Source: Desulfuromonadales bacterium
GTDB taxonomy: Bacteria; Desulfobacterota; Desulfuromonadia; Desulfuromonadales; BM103
DNA: 64,000 nucleotides
NCBI GenBank assembly: GCA_030145195.1
Contig: JAQYVY010000006.1
Span: 1-64,000, forward strand
Direction: 5' to 3'
Under the pieces are notes generated by a model, which made no database searches, was not told the origin of the DNA, and saw only the letters and a program-made list of their open reading frames with translations. Position numbers and translations under genes: made by a program. This document shows positions 20,539 through 30,108 of this stretch, piece by piece (positions within the stretch are counted from its first letter, which is position 1; every line of letters starts with the position of its first letter).

Positions 20539-21411
20539 TTGCCCGCTAAACGTTTTACTTTATTAATAATCCCCGAAGGTTCCCATCAGGTGCGTCGTTA
20601 CGGCATACGTCGCTCCATGATCAAAGGAATTCTGGCTGCGGCTTTGGTTGTTGTTCTGGCTCTGGTCGGATTGATTGCCGATTATGTCGTGATCAATCTT
20701 GATCGTGATGAACTTAAGCGTTTGCAGGTTGAAAACCTCACTCAGAGGGAGGACCTGCATCATTTGGTGGTCCGGTTGGAAGACCTGCGTAAAGAGATGG
20801 TTGTCCTGTCACAAAATGATGCGAAGGTCCGTGTCATGGCCAAGCTTTCTGCGCCGAAGGGTGACAGTATCGCTGGAGTCGGTGGCCCGGCTGGTGAAGA
20901 TGATGTGCGTCAGGACTTTAGTGACATCCAGCAGCGGATTGATGATGTGCGTCGTCAGATTGATCTGCGGCGGGAAAGTCAGGAAGAGATCCAGGGCATC
21001 CTCAATGACCAGCGTTCTCTGGTCGCGGCCAAGCCGTCAGGTTGGCCCGTTAAGGGTTGGCTGACTTCTAGCTTCGGCTTGCGCAGTGATCCGTTTAACG
21101 GTCGCCGCAAGATGCACGAAGGGCTCGATATCGCTTCGCGCACCGGTTCCCCAGTTTATGCCACTGCCGATGGTATCGTCAGTAAGGTCATGAGCGGCTC
21201 CGGCTACGGCAAGGTGGTTATCATTGACCATGGCTACGGCTACCGTACGACCTACGGTCATAACTCGAAAAACCATGTAAAGGTTGGCCAGCGTGTCCGT
21301 CGCGGTGATCGAATCGCGTCAGTTGGTAATACTGGTCGTTCCACCGGTTCTCATGTCCATTACGAAATCCGGTTTAATGGTGTGCCGGTTAATCCGCGCA
21401 AATATCTCTGA
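20539..21411 (+). CDS. membrane-anchored M23 metallopeptidase
   Basis: The 290-residue protein has a membrane helix near residues 31-52, a coiled coil (about 55-165, with LKRLQVENLTQREDL) and a C-terminal LytM/M23 domain. The zinc and catalytic residues are visible: HEGLDIA with the first His and Asp, HNSKNHVKVGQRV, and TGRSTGSHVHYEIRF with the HxH motif. It should be a periplasmic peptidoglycan endopeptidase or a regulator of amidases. I chose TTG at 20539, which has GGAGG 9 bases upstream; the earlier TTG at 20530 overlaps that site. Confidence 0.88.
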   Translation: MPAKRFTLLIIPEGSHQVRRYGIRRSMIKGILAAALVVVLALVGLIADYVVINLDRDELKRLQVENLTQREDLHHLVVRLEDLRKEMVVLSQNDAKVRVMAKLSAPKGDSIAGVGGPAGEDDVRQDFSDIQQRIDDVRRQIDLRRESQEEIQGILNDQRSLVAAKPSGWPVKGWLTSSFGLRSDPFNGRRKMHEGLDIASRTGSPVYATADGIVSKVMSGSGYGKVVIIDHGYGYRTTYGHNSKNHVKVGQRVRRGDRIASVGNTGRSTGSHVHYEIRFNGVPVNPRKYL

Positions 21412-21433
21412 TAACAATATGTCTACATTGACG

Positions 21434-21460
21434 AAACCCCGGCTGGTCCGGGGTTTTTTT
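21434..21460 (+). terminator. terminator after the M23 peptidase gene
   Basis: AAACCCCGG and CCGGGGTTT form a 9-bp stem with a 5-base loop, followed by T residues. It separates this gene from secA. Confidence 0.92.
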
Positions 21461-21497
21461 ATGCCTGAAATCTGGTTCAGAAATGCTCCTTTAAACT

Positions 21498-21526
21498 TGT
21501 GAGAATTCTCACAGCTGTGTTAAAAT
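21498..21526 (+). promoter_or_regulatory. secA promoter with an embedded 16-bp palindrome
   Basis: TTGTGA and TAAAAT (21521-21526) lie 18 bp apart, the latter with an extended -10 TG. The perfect palindrome TGTGAGAATTCTCACA (21498-21513) covers the -35 end and half the spacer, the place where a repressor would block polymerase. The regulator is unknown. Confidence 0.55.
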
Positions 21527-21588
21527 TTCCAATTGCGAATTGAGCCAGACCTGCCCGAAAAATAATCGACCGGTAACGGAGTCCCATA

Positions 21589-24282
21589 ATGATTGGAAGT
21601 CTTCTTAAGAAGTTTTTTGGTAGTAAAAATGAACGTGATTTAAAGCGGTTACAGGTGAGCGTTGATAATATTAATGCTTTGGAACCGGAGTTTCAGGCTT
21701 TATCAGATGAGGCTCTTACAGCAAAGACCATCGAGTTCCGCAGTCGTTTGGCTCAGGGCGAGAGCCTGGATGCTCTGCTGCCGGAGGCTTTTGCTGTGGT
21801 TCGCGAAGCTGCCGTGCGTACTCTCGGTATGCGTCATTTTGATGTGCAGTTGGTCGGTGGCATGGTTCTGCACAGCGGTAAGATCGCCGAGATGAAAACC
21901 GGTGAAGGTAAGACGCTTATGGCGACTCTGCCGGTCTATCTCAACGCGTTGGCTGGCAAGGGTGTGCACTTGATCACCGTTAACGATTACCTGGCCAAAC
22001 GTGACGCTGAATGGATGGGCCAGGTCTACACTTTTCTTGGTCTGTCGGTTGATTGCATCGTCCATGGTCTGAACGACGATCAACGCAAGGTGGCCTACCA
22101 GGCTGACATCACTTACGGCACCAATAACGAATTTGGTTTTGATTATCTGCGTGACAACATGAAGTTCGCGCTCGAGGATTATGTCCAGCGCGATCTCTAC
22201 TATTCGATCGTCGATGAGGTTGATTCAATTCTGATTGATGAAGCCCGAACTCCTTTGATCATTTCTGGGCCGAGCGACGCCAGCAGCGAGCTTTACTACA
22301 CGGCGAATCAACTGATCCCGAAGTTGAAGAAAGGTGAGTTGATCGAGGAGCGTGATGGCAACATCGGTCGTAAGGTTCGGACTTACACGGGCGATTTCAC
22401 CGTCGATGAGAAGGCCAAGTCGGCTTCGCTGACGGAAGAAGGCGTCTCCCGAGTCGAACAATTGCTGGGCGTGGAAAATCTCTATGAGCCCAGTAATATG
22501 GCGATGCTGCACCATGTCAATCAGGCCCTTCGGGCGCACGTCATCTTCAAGCGAGACGTCGATTATGTGGTCAAAGACGGTGAGGTTATGATCGTCGATG
22601 AGTTCACCGGTCGGCTCATGCCTGGCCGTCGCTGGAGTGATGGACAACATCAGGCGATTGAAGCCAAAGAAGGGATGAAGATCGAGAAAGAGAACCAGAC
22701 TCTGGCAACGATCACTTTTCAGAACTACTTTCGCATGTATGATAAGCTCTCTGGGATGACTGGTACGGCCGATACCGAAGCTGCTGAATTCAGCCAGATT
22801 TACAATCTCGAAGTGGTGGTAATCCCAACCAATCAACCGATGATTCGTATCGATCAGGCTGATGTTATCTATAAGACGGAAAAGGAAAAGTTTCAGGCCG
22901 TAATTGAGGATATCTTGCTCTGCCATGAACAGGGCCAGCCGGCCCTGGTTGGCACCATCACGATTGAGGATTCCGAACTGCTTTCTGACTTGTTGAAGAA
23001 ACGTGGTGTTGCGCACAATGTCCTCAACGCCAAGCAACATGAACGCGAGGCTGAAATTGTTGCCCAGGCTGGACGTAAGGGTGCCGTGACTATCGCCACT
23101 AATATGGCTGGTCGCGGGACTGATATTGTTCTTGGCGGAAACCCCGAGATGATGGCCAGACGTGAAGCCGCCGCGACTGATGATCCCGAGCAGGCCTACC
23201 CTGCGCTTTTGGAGAAGTGCAAGACTCTCTGCGCCGCTGAGAAGCAAGAGGTTCTGGCTGCTGGTGGTCTCTATATCCTCGGCACCGAGCGACACGAGTC
23301 CCGCCGGATCGACAACCAGCTGCGAGGTCGATCCGGGCGCCAGGGTGACCCCGGAGAAAGCCGGTTTTATATGAGCCTTGAGGATGATCTGTTGCGAATC
23401 TTCGGTTCGGAACGGGTCGCTTTTGTTATGGAGAAGCTCAAAGTTCCGGAAAACGAAGCGATTGAGCACGGCATGATTTCAAAGGCGATCGAGGGTGCGC
23501 AAAAGAAGGTCGAAGCGCACAACTTCGAAATACGCAAGCACCTGATCGATTACGACGATGTCATGAACCGACAACGTGAGGTCATCTACACTCAACGTAA
23601 AGAAGTTCTGGCGGGTGAGAATATCCGGGAAACCATTGAGTCGATTATCGATGAAACCAATGAGGATATTGTTGCTACTTTTTGTTTGGACAAGGTCTCT
23701 GCCATGGAGTGGAACTGGCAGAGCCTGATCACAGATTTTTCTGAGAATTTCCGGTTTATCCCGACTGTGCCTGAACCCTATCAAGGGCTCAAGCCTGAAG
23801 CTGTGCTTGAGACTCTCAAGGAGCAGGTTGCTCAGCATCTGGCTGCCCGGACTGAGGAGTTCACTCCGCCGGTCATGGAGCACCTGATGAAGGTGCTGTT
23901 ATTACAGACTATTGATACAAAATGGAAGGACCACTTGCTCTCAGTCGATCACCTCAAAGAGGGGATCGGTATGCGTGCTTACGGCCAGAAAAACCCGAAG
24001 GAAGAGTACAAACGAGAGGCTTATGCCCTGTTCATGGAGATGATGGGCCGCATTCGTCAGGAAGTTGTGCAGAAGCTCTTCCTGGTCGAATTGGCGCGAA
24101 AAGACGAAGTCGCTGAAATGGAAGCTGAACAACGGCGCCAGCGCCTCGCACTGGCTCGACAGAGCTCTGGACCGCAGACGGCTGCACAGGCCCCCGCGAC
24201 GCGTGATGCTGATAAGGTCGGTCGTAATGATGCTTGTCCTTGTGGCAGCGGTAAAAAATACAAGAAATGTTGTGGGCAGTAA
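21589..24282 (+). CDS. secA: preprotein translocase ATPase SecA
   Basis: SecA drives protein export through SecYEG. The 897-residue protein has Walker A MKTGEGKT near residue 100, the Walker B region [15 protein letters not shown] near 210, helicase motifs including [14 protein letters not shown] near 505 and [16 protein letters not shown] near 580, and the C-terminal zinc-binding SEC-C tail [14 protein letters not shown] that contacts SecB or ribosomes. Full length, no frameshift. GGTAACGGAG lies shortly before the ATG. Confidence 0.98.
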   Translation: MIGSLLKKFFGSKNERDLKRLQVSVDNINALEPEFQALSDEALTAKTIEFRSRLAQGESLDALLPEAFAVVREAAVRTLGMRHFDVQLVGGMVLHSGKIAEMKTGEGKTLMATLPVYLNALAGKGVHLITVNDYLAKRDAEWMGQVYTFLGLSVDCIVHGLNDDQRKVAYQADITYGTNNEFGFDYLRDNMKFALEDYVQRDLYYSIVDEVDSILIDEARTPLIISGPSDASSELYYTANQLIPKLKKGELIEERDGNIGRKVRTYTGDFTVDEKAKSASLTEEGVSRVEQLLGVENLYEPSNMAMLHHVNQALRAHVIFKRDVDYVVKDGEVMIVDEFTGRLMPGRRWSDGQHQAIEAKEGMKIEKENQTLATITFQNYFRMYDKLSGMTGTADTEAAEFSQIYNLEVVVIPTNQPMIRIDQADVIYKTEKEKFQAVIEDILLCHEQGQPALVGTITIEDSELLSDLLKKRGVAHNVLNAKQHEREAEIVAQAGRKGAVTIATNMAGRGTDIVLGGNPEMMARREAAATDDPEQAYPALLEKCKTLCAAEKQEVLAAGGLYILGTERHESRRIDNQLRGRSGRQGDPGESRFYMSLEDDLLRIFGSERVAFVMEKLKVPENEAIEHGMISKAIEGAQKKVEAHNFEIRKHLIDYDDVMNRQREVIYTQRKEVLAGENIRETIESIIDETNEDIVATFCLDKVSAMEWNWQSLITDFSENFRFIPTVPEPYQGLKPEAVLETLKEQVAQHLAARTEEFTPPVMEHLMKVLLLQTIDTKWKDHLLSVDHLKEGIGMRAYGQKNPKEEYKREAYALFMEMMGRIRQEVVQKLFLVELARKDEVAEMEAEQRRQRLALARQSSGPQTAAQAPATRDADKVGRNDACPCGSGKKYKKCCGQ

Positions 24283-24377
24283 TCGGCCCCTGACGTTTTA
24301 ATTTCGGTTTTGTCCTGCTGTGAGCAACAGATGTTTAATCATGCCTGCAGGCTGAATTGACCGTGAGGAGACATCCC

Positions 24378-26096
24378 ATGCCCGGCGGCCCGGATCGGAC
24401 CATTCCATTCAAACTGCTGTTGCTTGAGGCGTACCCCGGCAGCTTGTTGGCTGTGCGTGATCTTTGGCCCGAGGCGGAGGTTGTCGTGCAACCCGTTGAG
24501 CAGGCGCAGGGGGTTGCTGATCTCATTTCGCGTGAAAGAATGCACCTGGTGTTTTGCGACCTGTACAACGGCGGAGAGGCTGGTCTTGCCGTTTTGGAAC
24601 AAACCCGTCGTGTCCACCCCTCGCTACCTTTTGTCCTGGCACTTCCCGATCAAGACTTCCCCCTGGCGCTAGCCGCCTTTCGCCACGGTGCTGATGATGT
24701 CCTGGTGCATCCTCTCGTGCCGTCAGACCTTCTCAACACCAAAGAACGCGCTTTGGCCAAGAGCCAATTCCATGCTGACCTGGCCTTGACCCAGCAGACC
24801 GCAGAACGTTCTCTTGATGACTTAGTCCTGCTCAGAACCATCGGCGAGACCACCCTCAGTAGTGATGACCTCCAACAACTCCTGGCTCGTATCGTCGATT
24901 CTATCCAGTCGGCTTTAGAGGTGGAGATCGTCTCTTTGATGCTTGCCGATGAAGATGTCCTTGAAATTAGTGCGGCCTGCGGGTTGCCGGAGGAGGTCTG
25001 GAAATCGACCCGAATTCGGGCGGGCGAGGGCGTCTCCGGCTATGTCTTTGAACATGGCGAAGCGGTTTTGATCGATGACTTGGCGACTGATGGTCGCTTC
25101 CCCCCCAGTGATGGGGTCGCACGTTACCGGACTGGATCGCTTTTGTCGGTGCCGATTCGGTATCAGCAGTATATCCTTGGCGTTCTGAACGTCAATAATA
25201 AGCGCAACGGCGAGGCGTTTACCGGTGCCGATCAGGATCTTTTGGTGATGATCGCTCACCAGACAGCCCTGGCGATAGAAAACCTGAAACTGGTCAACCG
25301 TCTGCAGAAGAAGACGCAAGAGGTTGAACAGACCCATGCTGATCTCATGAACCTGCATCAGGGCCGGACCCGTTTTGTCTGCAACCTTTCCCACGAACTG
25401 AAAACGCCACTGACTTCAGTCTTAGGTTTTTCGGATCTGCTGCTTAACTTTTTCGAACAGATTAGCCCCGAGCAGGTGAGCGAATATATATCCAGGATTT
25501 ATTCCGAGGCAACACATCTGGAAAAATTACTGACTGGGATGTTGCGACTCTTTTCAATCGATTCCGGTAGTGAAAACTGGCAATGGCAGGAGCTTTCTCT
25601 GGGTGCCTGTCTTGTAGAGGTTCTGTCGGAATATCAACTCAGTATAGCGGAACTGGATCTCGACCTTGAATATGATCTCGCCGAAGATCTGTTGCCAATA
25701 TGGGGGGCTGAGGACAAACTGACGCTACTGCTGGATGCTCTGGTTGATAATGCGGTCAAGTTCAATCGACCGAACGGAACTCTTTCTGTTTTTGGAGAGA
25801 ATCGGGTTGTAGATGGCTTGCCCGTAGTCTATCTCAAAATTACCAATCAGGGCCAAGCCGTGCCACTTGAAAAAGCTTATGATATCTTTCAGGAGTACTT
25901 GCAGTTGGGTGATTTTGACACCGGAAAGCCAAGCGGTGTTGGGATTGGCCTGGCCACGAGTGCTGCTGTTTTACGCCAGATGCACGGTAAAATATGTCTT
26001 GAAGACACAGCGCAGGAAGGGGAAACCTGTATCAGTGTTGTTTTGCCGACTCGTCAAGCTTACCAGGAGTTAAAAGATGGAGAAAAATCTTTTTGA
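24378..26096 (+). CDS. GAF histidine kinase with degenerate receiver domain
   Basis: The 572-residue cytoplasmic protein begins with a receiver-like domain (about 8-125) that keeps an Asp in LVFCDLYNG but has His where the conserved Lys is expected (DDVLVHPLVP), so it may be a pseudo-receiver. A GAF domain follows (about 160-300), then the HisKA segment FVCNLSHELKTPLTS with the phospho-His near residue 338, and an HATPase domain with DNAVKFN and GVGIGLA. GAGGAG lies 7 bases before the ATG at 24378. The last 20 bases overlap argJ, so kinase and ArgJ are coupled. Signal and partner are unknown. Confidence 0.85.
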   Translation: MPGGPDRTIPFKLLLLEAYPGSLLAVRDLWPEAEVVVQPVEQAQGVADLISRERMHLVFCDLYNGGEAGLAVLEQTRRVHPSLPFVLALPDQDFPLALAAFRHGADDVLVHPLVPSDLLNTKERALAKSQFHADLALTQQTAERSLDDLVLLRTIGETTLSSDDLQQLLARIVDSIQSALEVEIVSLMLADEDVLEISAACGLPEEVWKSTRIRAGEGVSGYVFEHGEAVLIDDLATDGRFPPSDGVARYRTGSLLSVPIRYQQYILGVLNVNNKRNGEAFTGADQDLLVMIAHQTALAIENLKLVNRLQKKTQEVEQTHADLMNLHQGRTRFVCNLSHELKTPLTSVLGFSDLLLNFFEQISPEQVSEYISRIYSEATHLEKLLTGMLRLFSIDSGSENWQWQELSLGACLVEVLSEYQLSIAELDLDLEYDLAEDLLPIWGAEDKLTLLLDALVDNAVKFNRPNGTLSVFGENRVVDGLPVVYLKITNQGQAVPLEKAYDIFQEYLQLGDFDTGKPSGVGIGLATSAAVLRQMHGKICLEDTAQEGETCISVVLPTRQAYQELKDGEKSF

Positions 26097-27276
26097 GTTA
26101 CCACAGGGCTTTCGTGTTGCCGCGTGCAGTTCTGGAATCAAGAAGTCCGGAAAGCTCGACCTGGCTTTAATCTGTTCAGATCAGCCTGCCTCGTGTGCTG
26201 GGGTCTTTACCACCAATAAGGTGGTTGCGGCACCGGTGGTGGTGACGGCACCGCGGGTTCGTAATGGCGAATGTCAGGCGATTCTGGTTAATAGCGGCAA
26301 CGCCAACGCCTGCACCGGTGAGGCCGGTTTGGTCGACGCGCTACGAAGCGGTGAGTTGACGGCTCAAGCCCTCGGCATTGCAACAGAATTGGTTGCTGTT
26401 TCGTCGACGGGGGTTATTGGCGCGACCTTGCCCATGGCTTGCTTTGAAAAACACATTCCTTTGCTGGCAGAGTCGTTGAATTGTGGTCCAATTGACGCTG
26501 TCGCCACCGCGATCATGACCACCGACGCATTTCCAAAAAAGAGTGCCCGGATGATCACTCTCGGCAACCGCGAAGTGCGTATTCTTGGTGTCGCCAAGGG
26601 TGCCGGGATGATTCATCCCGATATGGCGACCATGCTGGCCTTTGTGCTGACTGATGCGGCCATCCCCGCCGAGCTTCTGGATCAGTCGCTGCGACAGGCG
26701 GTCAACGGTTCTTTTAATCGCATCACGGTTGATCGCGACACTTCGACCAATGATATGGTGCTGTTGCTGGCCAGTGGTGCCGCAGAGAACGCCCCCTTTG
26801 CTAGTGATAGCCCCGATGCGGAGACATTTAACCAAGCGTTACGAGAGATTTTGCTCGACCTGGCCAAGATGATTGTCCGCGATGGTGAAGGGGCGACCAA
26901 GCTGGTGCGGATTCAGGTCGATGGTGCCAGCTCTGAAGAGGATGCTTTGCTGGCAGCACGCTCAATTGCAACCTCCGCGTTGGTAAAAACCGCCTTCTTC
27001 GGCGAGGACGCTAACTGGGGGCGGATTATTGCCGCGGCCGGTTATTCAGGTGCAGAGGTTGAACCTGACCGGGTCAGTATCAGGTTTGATAACGTACCAA
27101 TGGTCGCCGCTGGACTCGGCCTTGGCCCCGAGCAGGAAATCCTGGCGAGCGAGGTTCTCAAACGGGCGGAGTTTACGGTGACAGTCGATCTGGGGCTGGG
27201 TTCTGGCTGCGCCTACTATTATACGTCGGACCTTTCGTATGACTATGTTCGAATCAATGCTGATTACAGAACCTGA
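26077..27276 (+). CDS. argJ: bifunctional ornithine acetyltransferase / N-acetylglutamate synthase
   Basis: ArgJ moves the acetyl group from N-acetylornithine to glutamate, recycling it in arginine synthesis. The 399-residue precursor has the self-cleavage site in GMIHPDMATMLAFVLTDA near residue 185, where the bond before the catalytic Thr is cut to give alpha and beta chains. NSGNANACTG and GEDANWGRI are further family motifs. The start lies inside the end of the kinase gene, with AGGAG about 6 bases upstream. Confidence 0.96.
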   Translation: MEKNLFELPQGFRVAACSSGIKKSGKLDLALICSDQPASCAGVFTTNKVVAAPVVVTAPRVRNGECQAILVNSGNANACTGEAGLVDALRSGELTAQALGIATELVAVSSTGVIGATLPMACFEKHIPLLAESLNCGPIDAVATAIMTTDAFPKKSARMITLGNREVRILGVAKGAGMIHPDMATMLAFVLTDAAIPAELLDQSLRQAVNGSFNRITVDRDTSTNDMVLLLASGAAENAPFASDSPDAETFNQALREILLDLAKMIVRDGEGATKLVRIQVDGASSEEDALLAARSIATSALVKTAFFGEDANWGRIIAAAGYSGAEVEPDRVSIRFDNVPMVAAGLGLGPEQEILASEVLKRAEFTVTVDLGLGSGCAYYYTSDLSYDYVRINADYRT

Positions 27277-27298
27277 CAACTGATTTGTTAACTATTAA

Positions 27299-27967
27299 AT
27301 GGATCCTATCGCGCCCTACATAGATCATACCTTGTTAAAGGCTGATGCGACTACGCCACAGCTGTCTCAGCTCTGCGAAGAAGCTGTAGAGCATGGTTTT
27401 GCCTCAGTCTGCGTCTTACCGCGTCAGGTTGCTCAAGCGGCCCGAATGCTGTACGGCTCAGAGGTCGCAGTCGGTACTGTGGTCGGTTTTCCGCTTGGTG
27501 CTGAGACGAGTGCCGTCAAGTCTTTCCAGACCCTTCAGGCGACGTCTCTTGGCGCTACGGAAATCGATATGGTGATTGATCTGGGCGCAGCCCGCGAGCT
27601 GCATTTTGAGCGTGTTCTGGAAGATATTTGTGAAGTTGTCTCTGCGGCCGGAGATGTGATTGTCAAAGTCATTATTGAGTGCTGTCTGTTTGATGATGAC
27701 AGTAAACGGAGGCTGACTGAAGTCGTTGCGGCGAGTGGTGCCCACTATGTCAAGACTTCGACCGGTTTTGCCGAAAGTGGAGCTACTTTGGCTGATGTTG
27801 CGCTCCTGTCCGAGACAGCAGCCGGAGCAATCAAGGTCAAGGCTGCCGGTGGAATCCGGGATTGGACGACCTTTCAGGAAATGCTGGCTGCCGGGGCTGA
27901 TCGCATCGGAACGAGCGCCGGAGTTGAAATTATGCGGCAATGGCAGGCCAGTGTGGGGTTGGTTTGA
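27299..27967 (+). CDS. deoC: deoxyribose-phosphate aldolase
   Basis: DeoC splits 2-deoxyribose 5-phosphate into glyceraldehyde 3-phosphate and acetaldehyde. The 222-residue TIM-barrel protein shows DHTLLKADAT near residue 9, VIDLGAA near 92, the Schiff-base Lys in YVKTSTGF near 151 and the second active-site Lys in IKVKAAGGI near 180. No good Shine-Dalgarno precedes the ATG. The stop is 2 bases before the deoB start, so the two salvage enzymes form a coupled pair. Confidence 0.96.
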   Translation: MDPIAPYIDHTLLKADATTPQLSQLCEEAVEHGFASVCVLPRQVAQAARMLYGSEVAVGTVVGFPLGAETSAVKSFQTLQATSLGATEIDMVIDLGAARELHFERVLEDICEVVSAAGDVIVKVIIECCLFDDDSKRRLTEVVAASGAHYVKTSTGFAESGATLADVALLSETAAGAIKVKAAGGIRDWTTFQEMLAAGADRIGTSAGVEIMRQWQASVGLV

Positions 27968-27969
27968 GG

Positions 27970-29142
27970 ATGAGTTCCCGACGTGTTATTTGGATCATTC
28001 TTGATGGGGTCGGTCTCAAGGCTTTGCCCGATGCTGCCGAATATGGTGATGAAGAGGCTGCAACCCTGCCGCATGTTGCTGCAGCATGTGGTGGTCTGCG
28101 TCTGCCGAATCTGCAGCAGCTCGGGTTGGGAAATCTGGTGGAGATTGCGGGGGTGCCTGCAGTTGCTGCGCCGCGTGGTGCTTTCGGCAGCTTAATCGAA
28201 CGGTCAGTCGGTAAGGACAGCATCGTCGGGCATTGGGAGCTTGCAGGGGTGGTTTCAGATCAGCCGCTCGCAACGTATCCGCAAGGTTTTCCTGAAAGTC
28301 TGGTCGAGCCGTTTACCGCTATTGCAGGCGTAGAACCTTTGGGGAATGTCCCTGCCGGTGGTATCTCTATCCTGAAAAAGTACGGCGAGGAACATGTAAA
28401 AACGGCCAGACCGATTCTCTACACCAGTGTCGATTCGGTCTTTCAGGTTGCTGCCCACGAAGATGTTATCCCGTTAGAACGATTGTACGAGATCTGTTCT
28501 CAAACCCGTCAGCTTGTGGATGATTACCAGATCGGTCGGGTTATTGCTCGCCCCTTTTGCGGTAATATCCATGATGGTTTCAGGCGCACGGCGCGGCGTA
28601 AGGACTTTTCCATGCCGCCACCTTGTTCAACACTGCTTGATCTCTTGATTGCTGATGGCGTGGAGGTCTCTGCTGTCGGTAAAATTTGGGATCTGTTCGC
28701 CGGACGTGGAATATCCAGCAGTGCTTTGTCAGTGGATAATGACGACGGTATGGCGAAAACCTTGGAGGCTTTGTCGAAATTGGACTCGGGCCTACTTATG
28801 GTTAATTTGGTTGATTTCGATATGGCTTACGGACACCGCAATGATGTAGCGGGTTTCGGTCGGGCACTGGAAAAATTTGATGACTGGTTGCCGCTCCTTT
28901 GTGCCGAGATGCAGCCAGCGGATTTGCTGGTTATTACCGCTGATCACGGCTGCGACCCGACCGTGCCGGGTACCGATCACACCCGCGAGTATGTCCCTGT
29001 TCTTTGCTGGTCCAAGCGGATGTCAGAGGGGGTCAATCTGGGAGTGAGACAGTCGTTTGCCGATGTTGGTGCGACTCTGGCGGAGTTCTTTGATCTAGAG
29101 ACGATGGCGGAGGGTGACAGCTTTTTCAGCGATCTGGTTTGA
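27970..29142 (+). CDS. deoB: phosphopentomutase
   Basis: DeoB interconverts (deoxy)ribose 1- and 5-phosphate, feeding DeoC. The 390-residue protein belongs to the alkaline phosphatase fold and shows metal-binding motifs: RVIWIILDGVG at the N terminus, GKDSIVGHWE near residue 84, NLVDFDMAYGHRND near 279, TADHGCDPTVPGTDHTRE near 320. I chose the ATG at 27970, directly after the deoC stop, because the protein family begins there; an ATG 30 bases upstream inside deoC is less likely. Confidence 0.95.
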   Translation: MSSRRVIWIILDGVGLKALPDAAEYGDEEAATLPHVAAACGGLRLPNLQQLGLGNLVEIAGVPAVAAPRGAFGSLIERSVGKDSIVGHWELAGVVSDQPLATYPQGFPESLVEPFTAIAGVEPLGNVPAGGISILKKYGEEHVKTARPILYTSVDSVFQVAAHEDVIPLERLYEICSQTRQLVDDYQIGRVIARPFCGNIHDGFRRTARRKDFSMPPPCSTLLDLLIADGVEVSAVGKIWDLFAGRGISSSALSVDNDDGMAKTLEALSKLDSGLLMVNLVDFDMAYGHRNDVAGFGRALEKFDDWLPLLCAEMQPADLLVITADHGCDPTVPGTDHTREYVPVLCWSKRMSEGVNLGVRQSFADVGATLAEFFDLETMAEGDSFFSDLV

Positions 29143-29168
29143 ACCCTTGAGAGCCTGTTAGAGTCACT

Positions 29169-29909
29169 TCACCCCTTCTTGAGCTGCTCAAGGTTGAAGT
29201 CACCGACGCCATTTTGGTGGGCGCTGACTTCGTTGAGGAAGCGTTCCTTGACGAAATGCTGTAGACTTTCCTGATGATGCTTCGGGATGTCGTTGAAAGA
29301 GACCCCGAAACCCTGCATATAGTTGTTCTTCGTGTCCGGCGTAACTGTGTAAAGCACGGTCGCTTCAACTTCAATCTCTTTGCCTTGCCCGAGGAGCGGA
29401 ACCACAACGGTAATGCGATCATCTTTTTTGAGCTGAGCGGGCGCCTTAAAAAAGAGCCCATTCATACTGAGGCTGAGCACTTCGGCAAGGATAAAGTTCT
29501 GACCCTGAGTGCTATACATGCCTGGCAACATCATGCGCAGTCGCAAATTCTGACGAGGATGTTTTTCCACGTTACGCTGAATGAATGCGAAAAGATCGAA
29601 AAGATCCAAGGGTGGAGCGAGGGTTGCCGTTGGCGTTAAGTTGACTGGACCCGTTGCCTCCTGCTTTAAGGCAATCAGAGGCAACTCTCCGGAATTGATC
29701 TTTTCGGTGGTTGCTGCATCAAGCGCCAAGTGCTGGTCAGAAAGAAGTCCTTCGCCGATGATTAGCAGGCATGGGGCGCTTTCTTGAACAAAGGTCATGA
29801 CATCATGGGCCTTCCTGGTGGAAAGTACCCGGTAGCCCCAGTGCTTGAGAATTGGTTCCAAGGTTGCTAATAGGTCGGAGCGATTGTCGGCGACTATAAA
29901 ACTTTTCAT
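29169..29909 (-). CDS. PilZ-domain protein with N-terminal pseudo-receiver
   Basis: The 246-residue protein starts like a response regulator (KSFIVADNRSDLLATLEPIL) but the phospho-Asp region reads CLLIIGEGLL, without an Asp, so phosphorylation is unlikely. The C-terminal PilZ domain (about 115-225) begins RQNLRLR, matching the RxxxR c-di-GMP motif, while the second motif is SLSMNG, with Ser in place of the usual Asp or Asn. It is probably a c-di-GMP effector with no enzyme domain. It is convergent with deoB. Confidence 0.78.
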   Translation of the reverse strand: MKSFIVADNRSDLLATLEPILKHWGYRVLSTRKAHDVMTFVQESAPCLLIIGEGLLSDQHLALDAATTEKINSGELPLIALKQEATGPVNLTPTATLAPPLDLFDLFAFIQRNVEKHPRQNLRLRMMLPGMYSTQGQNFILAEVLSLSMNGLFFKAPAQLKKDDRITVVVPLLGQGKEIEVEATVLYTVTPDTKNNYMQGFGVSFNDIPKHHQESLQHFVKERFLNEVSAHQNGVGDFNLEQLKKG

Positions 29910-29935
29910 TTTCTTTGTTCTCTGAGGTTTGTTAA

Positions 29936-29960
29936 ATCTGCCGATTTAGGGTCGGCAGAT
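29936..29960. other. perfect 9-bp hairpin in the divergent leader
   Basis: ATCTGCCGA and TCGGCAGAT pair around a 7-base loop, 27 bases upstream of the PilZ gene start. No T run follows on either strand, so it is more likely an operator or an mRNA structure than a terminator. Confidence 0.6.
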
Positions 29961-30039
29961 GAAGTTGTTGCAAAGCGTTAATTACTGCCCATCACCGATA
30001 CTAGCGCATTCATCATCTCAGAACAAAGGAGAAAGTAGA

Positions 30040-30072
30040 ATGCTGCGTATCGTCAAGTTTTTACTGAAATGA
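30040..30072 (+). CDS. possible ten-codon leader peptide
   Basis: AAAGGAG lies 8 bases before an ATG that opens MLRIVKFLLK and a TGA, 36 bases before dgt. The ribosome site is as good as that of real genes here. The peptide has no recognised role; it may be a leader, or the scar of a lost gene start. The preceding CTCAGAACAAAG resembles, in inverted orientation, the leader of the divergent PilZ gene. Confidence 0.3.
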   Translation: MLRIVKFLLK

Positions 30073-30108
30073 TTTTTTGGGTTAATAGACCGTAAAGGGG
30101 CTTAACTT

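Noticed and set aside
22225-23469. Long open frame of about 414 codons antisense to secA
   Set aside because: It lies wholly inside secA, has no ribosome site and no recognisable family; long antisense frames are common opposite codon-biased genes.
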